A stretch of DNA of 64,000 nt from Microbacterium sp. EST19A (GCF_019969685.1 NZ_JAHXYZ010000001.1:310001-374000); one strand, 5' to 3'; positions 41,640 to 50,988 are shown, counted from the stretch's first letter. Program-made: numbers and translations. The notes: a model not told the origin generated them from the sequence alone.

Positions 41640-42683
41640 ATGAGCTGGCGCATGCCTGCCGAGACCGCACGCCACGACCGCACCTGGATGGCGTTCCCCG
41701 CCGAGGGCCAGACGCTCGGCGAGACCGACGCCGAGCGCGAGGACGGCTACGCGACCTGGACCGCCGTCGCGAACGCCGTCGCCGAGTTCGAGCCGGTCTC
41801 GATGCTCGTCGACCCGAGCGAGACCGCCCGCGCCCGGCGCATGCTCGCCGGCAGCATCGAGCTCATCGAAGCCCCGGTCGATGAGTTCTGGATGCGCGAC
41901 TCCGGCCCCACCTTCGTGATCGACGACGAGCGCCCCGGCGTGCTCGGCGCGGTCGACTGGATCTTCAACGGCTGGGGCGCCCCGGACTGGGCCGAATGGC
42001 GACTGGCGGGCGAGCACGGGCGCATCGTCGCCGGCGCCGTCGGTGCGGAGCTCGTCAGCTCGGTGCTCGTGAACGAGGGCGGCGGCATCCACGTCGACGG
42101 CGAGGGCACGGTGCTGCTCACCGAGACCGTACAGCTCGACCCGCGACGCAATCCCTTCGCCGACAAGACGCGCGTCGAGGCCGAGATGCTCCGCACGATC
42201 GGGGCGACGAAGGCCATCTGGCTCCCCCGCGGCCTCACCCGCGACTACGACGACTTCGGCACCAACGGCCACGTCGACATCGTCGCGACGATCGTCGCAC
42301 CCGGGCGCCTGCTGCTGCACGACCAGCAGGATCCCGACCACCCCGACCACGCGGTCACCCGCGACCTGCGCGCCCTGCTCGCCGAGCAGACGGATGCCGC
42401 GGGCCGCCGCTTCGAGATCGTCGACCTGCCGGCGCCCGCCACCCTGCGCGATGAGGAGGGCTTCGTCGACTGGAGCTACGTCAACCACCTCGTCACGAAC
42501 GACGGCGTCGTCGCCTGCGGGTTCGGCGAGGAGAAGGCGGATGCCGCAGCGCGCGAGATCCTCGCCGAGGTGTATCCCGGTCGCCGCGTCGTCACAGTCG
42601 ACGCCCGCTCCCTGTTCGCCCGCGGCGGAGGCATCCACTGCATCACCCAGCAGCAGCCCTCGCTCGAAGGCGCGCGCTCATGA
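41640..42683 (+). CDS. Agmatine deiminase / peptidylarginine-deiminase family enzyme
   Basis: 347 residues, pentein fold. Motifs: WMRDSGPTFV (substrate guanidinium Asp), GGGIHVDGEGTVLLTE (catalytic His), TNGHVDIVATIV (His/Asp) and the nucleophile Cys in GGGIHCITQQQP near the C-terminus. Agmatine deiminase gives N-carbamoylputrescine plus ammonia. ATG 41640 has AGGAG upstream; a longer frame to 41580 would start inside the operator. It overlaps the amidase by four bases (ATGA). Confidence 0.9.
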   Translation: MSWRMPAETARHDRTWMAFPAEGQTLGETDAEREDGYATWTAVANAVAEFEPVSMLVDPSETARARRMLAGSIELIEAPVDEFWMRDSGPTFVIDDERPGVLGAVDWIFNGWGAPDWAEWRLAGEHGRIVAGAVGAELVSSVLVNEGGGIHVDGEGTVLLTETVQLDPRRNPFADKTRVEAEMLRTIGATKAIWLPRGLTRDYDDFGTNGHVDIVATIVAPGRLLLHDQQDPDHPDHAVTRDLRALLAEQTDAAGRRFEIVDLPAPATLRDEEGFVDWSYVNHLVTNDGVVACGFGEEKADAAAREILAEVYPGRRVVTVDARSLFARGGGIHCITQQQPSLEGARS

Positions 42684-44389
42684 TCGACGTCACCGAAGTC
42701 ACGATCGCCGACCTGCGCCATGCGCTCGAGACGGGCGCGACCACGTCGGTCGAGCTCGTCGACGCCTACCTCGCCCGCATCGCCGCGTACGACGGACCCG
42801 ACACGGCGACGGCCCTCAACGCGGTCGTCGTCGCGAATCCCGCCGCCCGTGACGAGGCCGCGGCATCCGACGCCCGCCGTGCACGCGGCGAGACGCGCGG
42901 TGCGCTCGACGGCATCCCGTACACGGCGAAGGACAGCTACCTCGTGGCGGGACTCACTGCCGCGGCCGGCAGCCCCGCCTTCGCGGAGCTCGTCGCTCAG
43001 CGGGACGCGTTCACGATCGAGCGCCTGCGGGCGGCCGGAGCGATCTGTCTCGGGCTGACCAATATGCCGCCCATGGCCAACGGTGGCATGCAGCGCGGCG
43101 TCTACGGCCGCGCCGAGAGCCCCTACAACGCGGAGTTCCTCACGGCCCCCTTCGCCTCGGGTTCGTCGAACGGATCGGGCACCGCGACCGCCGCGAGCTT
43201 CGCCGCCTTCGGCCTCGGCGAGGAGACCTGGTCGAGCGGGCGCGGCCCCGCGACCAACAACGCGCTCTGCGCCTACACGCCCTCCCGCGGCGTGATCTCG
43301 ACCCGGGGCAACTGGCCCCTGGTTCCGACGATGGACGTCGTCGTGCCGCACGCCCGCACCATGGCCGATCTGCTCGAGGTGCTCGACGTGATCGTCGCCG
43401 ACGACGCCGAGACCCGGGGCGACTTCTGGCGCGCGCAGCCGTGGGTCGAGCTTCCCGCCGCATCCGCCGTGCGTCCGTCGTCGTACCGCGCGGTGGCCGA
43501 CGGCGCCTCGCTCGACGGCATCCGCATCGGCATCCCGCGGATGTACATCAACGCCGACCCGGATGCCGGCACCGCCGACTCCCCGGGAATGGGCGGACCG
43601 ACCGGGCAGCGCATCGACACGCGGGCCTCCGTGATCGCGCAGTGGGAGACGGCTCGCCGAGACCTCGAGGCCGCCGGTGCCACCGTGGTCGAGGTCGACT
43701 TCCCCGTCGTGTCGAACTACGAGGGCGACCGGCCGGGTGCGCCGACGCTGGCGACCCGCGGCCTGGTGTCGCCGGAGTACCTGCACCGCGAGATCGTCGA
43801 CCTGTCGGCGTGGAGCTGGGAGGACTTCCTGCAGGCGAACGGCGACCCGGCGCTCTCCACACTCGCCGACGTCGACGGTGCCACGATCTTCCCGCATCCG
43901 GAGGGCGCCCTCCCCGACCGGTATACGGGCTTCGAGGACGACATCGCCGACTACCCGGACTGGGTGCGCGCACACCCGGGAGCGGACTTCACCGATATGC
44001 CGGAGCTCGCAGACGGGCTGCGCGGTCTGGAGGAGACCCGCCGGCTCGATCTCGAGGTGTGGATGGACGAGCAGGGCCTCGACGCCGTCGTCTTCCCGGC
44101 GGTCGCCGACGTCGGGCCGGCCGACATGGACGTGAACACCGCATCCGCCGATCTCGGCTGGCGCAACGGCACCTGGATCGCGAACGGCAACCTCGCCGTG
44201 CGGCACCTCGGCATCCCGACGGTCACCGTGCCGATGGGGCTGATGGCCGACATCGGCATGCCGATCGGACTGACCTTCGCCGGGCGCGCCTACGACGACA
44301 CGAGGCTGCTGCGGCTGGCCGCGGCGTTCGAGGCGGCGGGTGCTCCCGGCACGCGCCGCACCCCACCGCCACGCACGCCGGAACTCTAG
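42680..44389 (+). CDS. Amidase-signature hydrolase coupled to the agmatine-deiminase-like gene
   Basis: 569 residues. Amidase-signature Ser-cisSer-Lys triad: K in IPYTAKDSYLV, serines in the glycine-rich FASGSSNGSGTATAASF (normally GGSSGGS) and downstream GEETWSSGRGPA. It is translationally coupled to the deiminase gene. In the usual pathway N-carbamoylputrescine is cleaved by the nitrilase-family AguB; an amidase-signature enzyme in that place is not usual. Inference: it may hydrolyse the carbamoyl or amide product of its partner. It ends just before the convergent ligase gene. Confidence 0.87.
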   Translation: MIDVTEVTIADLRHALETGATTSVELVDAYLARIAAYDGPDTATALNAVVVANPAARDEAAASDARRARGETRGALDGIPYTAKDSYLVAGLTAAAGSPAFAELVAQRDAFTIERLRAAGAICLGLTNMPPMANGGMQRGVYGRAESPYNAEFLTAPFASGSSNGSGTATAASFAAFGLGEETWSSGRGPATNNALCAYTPSRGVISTRGNWPLVPTMDVVVPHARTMADLLEVLDVIVADDAETRGDFWRAQPWVELPAASAVRPSSYRAVADGASLDGIRIGIPRMYINADPDAGTADSPGMGGPTGQRIDTRASVIAQWETARRDLEAAGATVVEVDFPVVSNYEGDRPGAPTLATRGLVSPEYLHREIVDLSAWSWEDFLQANGDPALSTLADVDGATIFPHPEGALPDRYTGFEDDIADYPDWVRAHPGADFTDMPELADGLRGLEETRRLDLEVWMDEQGLDAVVFPAVADVGPADMDVNTASADLGWRNGTWIANGNLAVRHLGIPTVTVPMGLMADIGMPIGLTFAGRAYDDTRLLRLAAAFEAAGAPGTRRTPPPRTPEL

Positions 44390-44403
44390 AGCTCGGGTCG
44401 AGG

Positions 44404-45909
44404 TCAGTGCGTCCAGGTGTGCACGGGCTCACCGGCCCGCATCCGCTCGACGTAATCCCCGAGCATGCCGTGCAGCGCGTCAGCCCTTGACGCGCCGGAG
44501 CGCTCACGGGCCGCCACGTTCTCCCGCTGCCAGACCGCGCCGTTGCGCCCGGTGAGGCACCGCTGCTCGATGATGCCGAGATACCGGTCGCGGACCTCCG
44601 GGTCGACGCCGTACGCATCCAATCCCTCGGCCGCCGCAGGCAGCAACCGTCGCAGCACCAGCTCGCTCGGGCTGATCCAGCCGACCTCCGGCCAGTACAA
44701 CCGCGACTCGATGCCGCCGCGGGCAGCGGCGTGCAGGTTCTCCGCCGCCGCATCGAAGGTCATCTGCGTCCAGATCGGCCGGTCGGCTTCGGCGAGGCTG
44801 CGCACGAGGCCGTAGTAGAACGCGGCATCCGCCACCACGTCGACGACGCTCGGTCCGGCCGGCAGCACCCGGTTCTCGAGGCGCAGGTGCGCGGTCCCGT
44901 CGCCGGCATCGTAGATCGGACGGTTCCAGCGGTAGACCGTGCCGTTGTGCATGCGCAGCTCGGCGAGTTCCGGTGCGCGCCCCTCCTCGAGCGCCTCGAA
45001 CGGATCCTCGTCCGAGGTCACGGGCAGCAGCGCAGGGAAGTATCGCGAGTTCTCCTCGAAGAGGTCGAAGATCGACGTCACCCAGCGCTCGCCGAACCAG
45101 ACACGGGGGCGCACGCCCTGGTTCTTCAGCTCCTGCGGGCGGGTGTCGGTGGCCTGTTCGAACATCGGGATGCGCGTCTCGTGCCACAGCGCCTTCCCTG
45201 CGAAGAATGGGGAGTTCGCCGCCAACGCCACCTGCACGCCGGCGATCGCCTGCGCCCCGTTCCAGTACGCCGCGAACGACTCGGGCGCGACCTGCAGATG
45301 CAGCTGCACGGAGGTGCACGCGGCCTCGGGCAGGATCGTGTCGCAGACCATCGCGAGCTGCTCGCCCGGCTGGTCGTCGCTCAGCGCGATCCCGTCGAGC
45401 TGCAGCTCGATGTCCTCACCCCGCGCGGAGAGGATCTGCTGGCCCAGCAGGCTGTATCGGGGATCGGCTGAGAACCAGCGCTCGGTGAAGTGCGTCTCGT
45501 CGAGCGTCGGGAGCATCCCGATCATGGCCAGGCCGCTGCCGGTCGGCCGTGCCCGATCGTCGGCGATGTCGAGCGCCCTCCGCAAGACGTTCTCGAGCTC
45601 TCGGAGAGCCCCGCGTCCGATCGGCCGCGGCGCCACGTTGAGCTCGACGTTGAAGCGCGCGAGCTCCGTCTGGAAGGCCGGTGACGCGATCGCGTCGAGC
45701 ACCGCATCGTTCCCGCGGGCCGGTGCGCCCTGCCCGTCGACCAGATTCAACTCGATCTCCAGACCGAGCTGCGAATCAGGGGCGTCGACGGCGGCGAATC
45801 GCCCGTCCGCCAGCATGGACGCCAAGGCGTCGAGGCACTGCTCGGTCTTCGCGCGGAACTGCGTGCGGTCCTGGCGCGTGAACGTCCGCGCCTCGATGCT
45901 GTCGCCCAT
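44404..45909 (-). CDS. Glutamate-cysteine ligase family (GCS2-type) protein
   Basis: 501 residues, COG2170-like carboxylate-amine ligase family. Visible features: LGLEIELNLVDGQG (ATP/metal-binding glutamates), TSVQLHLQV and RLENRVLPAGPSVVD. Function of the long actinobacterial members is unproven; it could make gamma-glutamylcysteine or another gamma-glutamyl amide. The start is ATG 45909 because TACCGT lies 6 bases upstream (leaderless pattern); frame extensions to 46047 are rejected. A shorter relative is at 59635. Confidence 0.85.
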   Translation of the reverse strand: MGDSIEARTFTRQDRTQFRAKTEQCLDALASMLADGRFAAVDAPDSQLGLEIELNLVDGQGAPARGNDAVLDAIASPAFQTELARFNVELNVAPRPIGRGALRELENVLRRALDIADDRARPTGSGLAMIGMLPTLDETHFTERWFSADPRYSLLGQQILSARGEDIELQLDGIALSDDQPGEQLAMVCDTILPEAACTSVQLHLQVAPESFAAYWNGAQAIAGVQVALAANSPFFAGKALWHETRIPMFEQATDTRPQELKNQGVRPRVWFGERWVTSIFDLFEENSRYFPALLPVTSDEDPFEALEEGRAPELAELRMHNGTVYRWNRPIYDAGDGTAHLRLENRVLPAGPSVVDVVADAAFYYGLVRSLAEADRPIWTQMTFDAAAENLHAAARGGIESRLYWPEVGWISPSELVLRRLLPAAAEGLDAYGVDPEVRDRYLGIIEQRCLTGRNGAVWQRENVAARERSGASRADALHGMLGDYVERMRAGEPVHTWTH

Positions 45910-46003
45910 ACGCCGACGGTATCCACCGGGCGCCGCCTCGTCGAGCAAGGGCCGCCATATTTCACTACTGTGACGCTCGCCACGAAACTGATACATTCGA
46001 GGC

Positions 46004-46855
46004 ATGAGCCCTGAGAACGAGCGCAGCCTGGAGTCCGGCATCGTCACGGACCTGACCGGAAAGATGACCTACGGGTCGTACCTCGCGCTCGACCAGCTGC
46101 TCACGGCGCAGCATCCGGTCAGCGTGCCCGAGCATCACGACGAGATGCTGTTCATCATCCAGCACCAGACGACCGAGCTCTGGCTCAAGCAGCTGCTGCA
46201 TGAGCTCTCGTCGGCCCGCGAGCTGCTCGCGAGCGATGACCTCCGCGAAGCGCTGAAGCGGGTCGCGCGCGTCAAGAAGATCCAGGATGTGATGACGCAG
46301 CAGTGGGGCATTCTCGCCACGCTCACGCCGACGGAGTACGCGCAGTTCCGCGGATCGCTCGGCAACTCCTCCGGCTTCCAGTCGGTGCAGTACCGCGCCG
46401 TCGAGTTCGCCCTCGGCAACAAGAACGAGAAGATGCTGCAGGTCTTCCGCGATCACCCCGCGAACCTCGCGCTGCTCACGGCCGAGTGGGAGAAGCCGAC
46501 CCTCTACGACGAGTTCCTGCGCTACGCCTCGCGGCGCGGGCTGCCCGTACCCGCATCGATCCTCGAGCGCGACGTGCGCCAGCCGTACCGCGAGACGCCC
46601 GAGCTCGTGCCGGCCATCCGCGAGATCTACCAGAACCACCAGAAGAACTGGGACCTGTACGAGGCGTGCGAAGACCTCGTCGACCTCGAGGACAACTTCC
46701 AGTTCTGGCGCTTCCGCCACCTGAAGACCGTCGCCCGCACGATCGGCATGAAGGTCGGCACGGGCGGGTCCAGCGGCGTCGGCTTCCTGCAGCGCGCGCT
46801 CGATCTCACGTTCTTCCCCGAGCTGTACACCGTGCGCACGGAGATCGGCGGCTGA
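46004..46855 (+). CDS. kynA: Tryptophan 2,3-dioxygenase
   Basis: 283 residues, haem enzyme that opens the indole ring of L-tryptophan to N-formylkynurenine. Family motifs: EMLFIIQHQTTELWLKQLLHEL (haem-contact His and substrate loop), RGSLGNSSGFQS, and GTGGSSGVGFLQRALD with the substrate-binding glycine loop. TACATT lies 6 bases before the ATG. First gene of the four-gene kyn operon; its stop overlaps the next start (TGATG). Confidence 0.96.
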   Translation: MSPENERSLESGIVTDLTGKMTYGSYLALDQLLTAQHPVSVPEHHDEMLFIIQHQTTELWLKQLLHELSSARELLASDDLREALKRVARVKKIQDVMTQQWGILATLTPTEYAQFRGSLGNSSGFQSVQYRAVEFALGNKNEKMLQVFRDHPANLALLTAEWEKPTLYDEFLRYASRRGLPVPASILERDVRQPYRETPELVPAIREIYQNHQKNWDLYEACEDLVDLEDNFQFWRFRHLKTVARTIGMKVGTGGSSGVGFLQRALDLTFFPELYTVRTEIGG

Positions 46856-47802
46856 TGTTCGCCGTCACGTTCTTCAACGGCGACGGCTGGCACGAGGGCG
46901 TCGTCACGACCGACGCCGATGGACGGATGCTGCTGCGAGAAGAGCCCGTCCCCACAGCCCTTCCCCGGCTCGACGGCGTCGTCACCGGCGGCTTCACCGA
47001 TCACCACGTGCACCTGCAGCTCGTCGACGCGGGGCTCCTCGCGTCGTCGGTGCTCGGTCGCGTGGTGGATCTGGGCGGCGATCCCGAGGTGCTCCGCGAG
47101 GTCTCCCGGCACGCGGAAACCGCGATCGAGTTCGCGGGCGCCTTCCTCACCCCGCCCGGCGGCTACCCCTCCGATCGCGACTGGGCGCCGGCCGGGTCGT
47201 TCCGGGAGATCGTGAATGCCGAAGACGCCGCCGCGGCCGTCGCCGAGATGGCGGATGCCGGAGCCACCCGCGTCAAGGTCACGAACAACAGCGACGCGGG
47301 GCCGGTGTTCACCGACGAGCTCCTCCGCACGATCGTCGAGCTCGCCGCTGAGCGTGATATCCCGGTGGTGGTGCACGCGCAGGGCCCGGGCCAGGCGCAG
47401 CGCGCGGCCCGTCTCGGCGCGCACGCCCTCGCACACGCTCCGTTCTCCGAGCTCCTCGATGAGGACGAGATCCTCGCGCAGGCGGCATCCGTCACCTGGA
47501 TCTCGACGCTCTCGATCCACGACGGCGTCGACTACCGCACCGCCGTCGACAACGTCCGTCGGTTCCACGCGGCCGGCGGTACCGTGCGCTACGGCACCGA
47601 CATGGGCAACGGCCCGACGCCGGTCGACCTGAACCCGCGGGAGATCGATGCTCTGCGCGAGGCGGGCATCGACGGCCTCGACCTGCTCCGTGCGCTCGCC
47701 CCGGCCGACCCGCGCGATCCGGCATCCGCCCTCTTCCTCCTCCCCGGCGACGCCGACCCCCTCCGCGCCCGCCGCCTCACCCCCGCCGACCTGAAGGTGT
47801 GA
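46855..47802 (+). CDS. Amidohydrolase-superfamily enzyme in the kynurenine operon; candidate N-formylkynurenine formamidase
   Basis: 315 residues with all metal ligands of the amidohydrolase barrel: HxH in FTDHHVHLQ (strand 1), K in TRVKVTNNSD (strand 4), H in VVVHAQGPGQ (strand 5), H in HALAHAPFSE (strand 6) and D in RYGTDMGNGP (strand 8). It is none of the known kynurenine formamidase folds (KynB cyclase-like or alpha/beta hydrolase). Its start overlaps the kynA stop by one base and kynU follows after one base, so it is positioned exactly at the missing step of the pathway. Function is inferred from context. Confidence 0.8.
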   Translation: MFAVTFFNGDGWHEGVVTTDADGRMLLREEPVPTALPRLDGVVTGGFTDHHVHLQLVDAGLLASSVLGRVVDLGGDPEVLREVSRHAETAIEFAGAFLTPPGGYPSDRDWAPAGSFREIVNAEDAAAAVAEMADAGATRVKVTNNSDAGPVFTDELLRTIVELAAERDIPVVVHAQGPGQAQRAARLGAHALAHAPFSELLDEDEILAQAASVTWISTLSIHDGVDYRTAVDNVRRFHAAGGTVRYGTDMGNGPTPVDLNPREIDALREAGIDGLDLLRALAPADPRDPASALFLLPGDADPLRARRLTPADLKV

Positions 47803-47803
47803 C

Positions 47804-49030
47804 ATGACCGACCTCCTCGACACCGCCCGCGCCCTCGACGCCGCCGACCCGCTCGGCGCGCACCTCGACGCGTTCCTCGACGCCCCGGGCGTCACCGCCT
47901 ACCTCGACGGCAACTCGCTCGGCCGACCGCTGCGCGACATCCCTGAGAAGCTCGCCGCGTTCGTGCGCGAGGACTGGGGCACGCGGCTCATCCGCTCGTG
48001 GGACGAGCAGTGGATGGCCCTGCCGATGGAGCTCGGCGACCGCATCGGCCGCGTCGCGCTGGGTGCCGCTGCCGGGCAGACGGTCGTCGCCGACTCCACC
48101 AGCGTGCTCATCTACAAGCTCCTGCGCGCCGCGCTCGGTGCCGCCGGCGAAGGACGCACCGAGCTCGTGATGGAAGCGGGCAACTTCCCCACCGACCGGT
48201 TCCTGGCCGAGGGCGTCGCCGCCGAGGCGGGCATGACGCTGCGCTGGCTCGAGCCCGACCCGGTACGCGGCGTGACGATCGCCGACGTCGAGGCCGTTGT
48301 GTCGGAGCGCACCGCCCTCGTGTCGCTGAGCCACGTCGACTACCGCTCCGGCGCTCTCTCCGATATGCCGGGGATCACCGCAGCGGTGCACGAGGCCGGC
48401 GCCCTGATGATGTGGGACCTCTGCCACTCCGCCGGCGTGATCCCGACGCAGCTCGACGCATGGGGCGTCGACATGGCCGTCGGCTGCACCTACAAATACC
48501 TCAACGGCGGCCCCGGATCCCCCGCCTTCGCCTACCTCCGCCACGATCTGCAGGGCCTGCTGCGCCAGCCGATCCAGGGCTGGTGGAGCGCCGCCGACAT
48601 CTTCGCGATGGGTCCGGAGTACGCGCCGTCCGGTGACATCCGCCAGCTCCTCAGCGGCACCCCGCCGGTGACCTCGATGCTCGCGATGCAGGGGATGCTG
48701 GACCTCATCGAGCAGGCCACGATCGACGGCGTGCGCGCGAAGTCTTCCTCCCTCACCGACCTCGCCGTGCGCGGGTACGACGAGGTGCTCGCGCCGCTCG
48801 GCGTGCGCCTGCTGAGCCCCCGCGACCCGGATCTCCGCGGCAGCCACGTGACGATCGGCCACCCGGACTTCCGCGAGGTCACGCAGCGACTGTGGGCCGA
48901 CGGCATCATCCCGGATTTCCGCTTCCCCGACGGCATCCGCCTGGGTCTCTCTCCGCTGAGCACCTCGCATGTCGAGACGATCACCGGCATCCTCGCCGTG
49001 CGCGACGCCCTGGAGTCCCATGGCCGCTGA
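47804..49030 (+). CDS. kynU: Kynureninase
   Basis: 408 residues, fold-type I PLP enzyme. The PLP lysine is in VDMAVGCTYKYLNGGPGSPAFAYL; MMWDLCHSAG supplies the aspartate that contacts the ring nitrogen; YLDGNSLGRPLRDIP is the conserved N-terminal motif. It splits kynurenine into anthranilate and alanine. No anthranilate-degrading genes are visible nearby. It overlaps the PaaX-like gene by 11 bases. Confidence 0.95.
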   Translation: MTDLLDTARALDAADPLGAHLDAFLDAPGVTAYLDGNSLGRPLRDIPEKLAAFVREDWGTRLIRSWDEQWMALPMELGDRIGRVALGAAAGQTVVADSTSVLIYKLLRAALGAAGEGRTELVMEAGNFPTDRFLAEGVAAEAGMTLRWLEPDPVRGVTIADVEAVVSERTALVSLSHVDYRSGALSDMPGITAAVHEAGALMMWDLCHSAGVIPTQLDAWGVDMAVGCTYKYLNGGPGSPAFAYLRHDLQGLLRQPIQGWWSAADIFAMGPEYAPSGDIRQLLSGTPPVTSMLAMQGMLDLIEQATIDGVRAKSSSLTDLAVRGYDEVLAPLGVRLLSPRDPDLRGSHVTIGHPDFREVTQRLWADGIIPDFRFPDGIRLGLSPLSTSHVETITGILAVRDALESHGR

Positions 49031-49853
49031 GCGGGCCGTGCTCGATGACATCGATGCGCGGCCCGGCAGCACCGCGTCGCTCCTCCGCACGCTGATCGGC
49101 GTCTACCTGCGACCGCTCGGCGGCTGGATCTCGACCGCCGACCTGGTGGCACTGGCCGGCGCCCTCGGCATCCCTTCCGCGCAGGCGCGCACCGGCGTGA
49201 CGCGTCTCAAGCAGAAGGGGCTGCTGCTCGCCGAGCGATCCGAGTCGATCGGCTACCGGCTCGACCCGGATGCCGTCGGGATGCTGGAGCGCGGCGATCG
49301 GCGCATCTTCGAGATGCGCGAGATGACCGATGCCGACGACTGGTGCCTCGTCTCGTTCTCGATCCCGGAGAGCGAGCGCCGCATCCGTCACCAGCTCCGT
49401 CGCCGGCTGCAGTGGATAGGTGCCGGCATCGTCTCGCCCGCGCTGTGGATCTGCCCCGGCCACCTGCAGGATGAGGTGCTCGAGATCCTCGACGGCCTCG
49501 ATGCCCGCGCCTGGGCCACGCTCTTCCGGGCCTCGGCGCCGGTGCCGCCCGGGTCGCTGGTCGAGGCGGCCGCGCAGTGGTGGGACCTCGAAGCTCTCCG
49601 CGCCGAGCACCTGGCATTCCAGGATTCGCTGACCGCGCTCCCCGCCGAGCCGTTCGCCGCCTACGTGCGTCTGATCGACAGCTGGCGCGTGCTGCCGTAC
49701 ACCGACCCCGGACTGCCGCCGTCGATGCTGCCCGCCGACTGGCCCGGACGCCGCAGCTTCGACGAGTTCGCGCGGCTGTCGGCAGAGCTCGCCGAGCCGG
49801 CGTGGGAGCAGGTGCGAGCGCTCACTCCGCGTAGCGCGCCGTCGTCGCCCTGA
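49020..49853 (+). CDS. PaaX-family transcriptional regulator, probable kyn operon repressor
   Basis: 277 residues: GntR-like winged helix at about 10-75 (LRTLIGVYLRPLGGWISTADLVALAGALGIPSAQARTGVTRLKQKGLL), a central PaaX domain with a ferredoxin-like fold (WCLVSFSIPESERRIRHQLRRRLQWIGAGIVSPALWI) and a C-terminal helical domain (WPGRRSFDEFARL). PaaX itself senses phenylacetyl-CoA; here the gene is translationally coupled to kynU, so the ligand may be kynurenine, anthranilate or an anthranilyl-CoA. ATG 49020 has GGAG upstream. Its 3' end overlaps the convergent lacI-type gene by 32 bases. Confidence 0.87.
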   Translation: MAAERAVLDDIDARPGSTASLLRTLIGVYLRPLGGWISTADLVALAGALGIPSAQARTGVTRLKQKGLLLAERSESIGYRLDPDAVGMLERGDRRIFEMREMTDADDWCLVSFSIPESERRIRHQLRRRLQWIGAGIVSPALWICPGHLQDEVLEILDGLDARAWATLFRASAPVPPGSLVEAAAQWWDLEALRAEHLAFQDSLTALPAEPFAAYVRLIDSWRVLPYTDPGLPPSMLPADWPGRRSFDEFARLSAELAEPAWEQVRALTPRSAPSSP

Positions 49854-50823
49854 CCACCAGACGCGTCGGCAGGGTCACGTGCATCTGCTCGATCTCCCGC
49901 CCCTCGAGCAGCGTGAACACCATGTCGGCCGCGACCTGGCCGAGGCGTCGCATCGGCTGCTGGATCGTGGTCAGCGGGAGGGCCCGTCGCGATGCCTCCG
50001 GTACGTCGTCGAAGCCGATCACCGACAGGTCCTCCGGCACGCGCAGCCCCATCTCACGCGCGACCTCGATGACCGCGATCGCGGACAGGTCGTTCGCGGC
50101 GAACACGGCCGTCGGGCGGGAGTCGCCGGCCAGGAGCAGGCGCGCTGATTCACGCGTCGTCTGCAACTCGTACCGCCCCACGCCGACCAGGGCGGGATCG
50201 ATCGGGATGCCGGCATCCGACAGGGCACGCCGGTAACCGGCGTCACGCAGCCCGGCCGAGCGAAGGTCGGGCCGACCGGCGAGGAATCCGATCCGACGGT
50301 GGCCGAGCTCGATCAGGTGCCGTGTCGCCGTGAGCGCGCCGCCGAAGCTGTCGGATTCGACCGTCGGCAGGTCCGCCCGCCCGGTGTGCGGGTCGATCGC
50401 GACGACCGGTATCTCGGTCGAGGCGCTCACCACGGTCGGCGTCACCATGATGGCGGCGTCGATCAGTGTGCCGGACAGGCGGCTCAGTGAGCGCCGCTCC
50501 CACCCGTCCCCGGCGCCGTGATGCGAGCCGCTGTAGGCGAGGAGGTCGAAGGCCGTGTCGTGCACGGCGGTGCCGACGCCCTTGAGGATCTCGGCACTGA
50601 ACGGCTCGAAGTCCGCCAGGAGCACGCCGATGACTCCGGTCCGCCGCGCGCGCATGCTGCTGGCGACCAGGCTCGACTCGTAGCCGAGTTCGCGCACCGT
50701 GTCGAGCACGCGCTGCACGGTGGCATCCGCGATGCCGTATCGCCCGTTGACCGCCTTGGACACGGTCGACACCGACACGCCTGCCGCCTTCGCGACGTCG
50801 TGGATCGTCGTTCTCCCGCTCAT
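49822..50823 (-). CDS. LacI-family regulator of the downstream glycoside locus
   Basis: 333 residues: LacI HTH at 4-50 (TIHDVAKAAGVSVSTVSKAVNGRYGIADATVQRVLD) and a periplasmic-binding-type effector domain with VIGFDDVPEASRRALPLTTIQQP near the end. TACGCT lies 8 bases before the ATG. It diverges from the ABC importer at 50989; the palindrome GTTTTCGAAAAC in between is the likely operator. Confidence 0.92.
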   Translation of the reverse strand: MSGRTTIHDVAKAAGVSVSTVSKAVNGRYGIADATVQRVLDTVRELGYESSLVASSMRARRTGVIGVLLADFEPFSAEILKGVGTAVHDTAFDLLAYSGSHHGAGDGWERRSLSRLSGTLIDAAIMVTPTVVSASTEIPVVAIDPHTGRADLPTVESDSFGGALTATRHLIELGHRRIGFLAGRPDLRSAGLRDAGYRRALSDAGIPIDPALVGVGRYELQTTRESARLLLAGDSRPTAVFAANDLSAIAVIEVAREMGLRVPEDLSVIGFDDVPEASRRALPLTTIQQPMRRLGQVAADMVFTLLEGREIEQMHVTLPTRLVVRATTARYAE

Positions 50824-50860
50824 GACTCGTCAGCGTAGACCCCCGCAGGCGCCGGACGGA

Positions 50861-50882
50861 AACTGTTTTCGAAAACGTTTGA
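50861..50882. promoter_or_regulatory. LacI-type operator
   Basis: GTTTTCGAAAAC (50865-50876) is a perfect palindrome with a central CG, flanked by AACT and GTTTGA so that AAACGTTT (50873-50880) overlaps it as a second palindrome. Central CG and the A/T-rich flanks are standard for LacI-family sites. It lies 38 bases from the lacI-type start and 107 bases from the importer's start. Confidence 0.75.
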
Positions 50883-50988
50883 CGCCAGTGGTGGACCGCA
50901 GAAGACTGCATCCCACCGCGGTCTCACCCGAGCTGCCGCGGGCGCCCCGCAGTGACGCGGCGCGCAACTCGATGAGGAGAACAATCAC

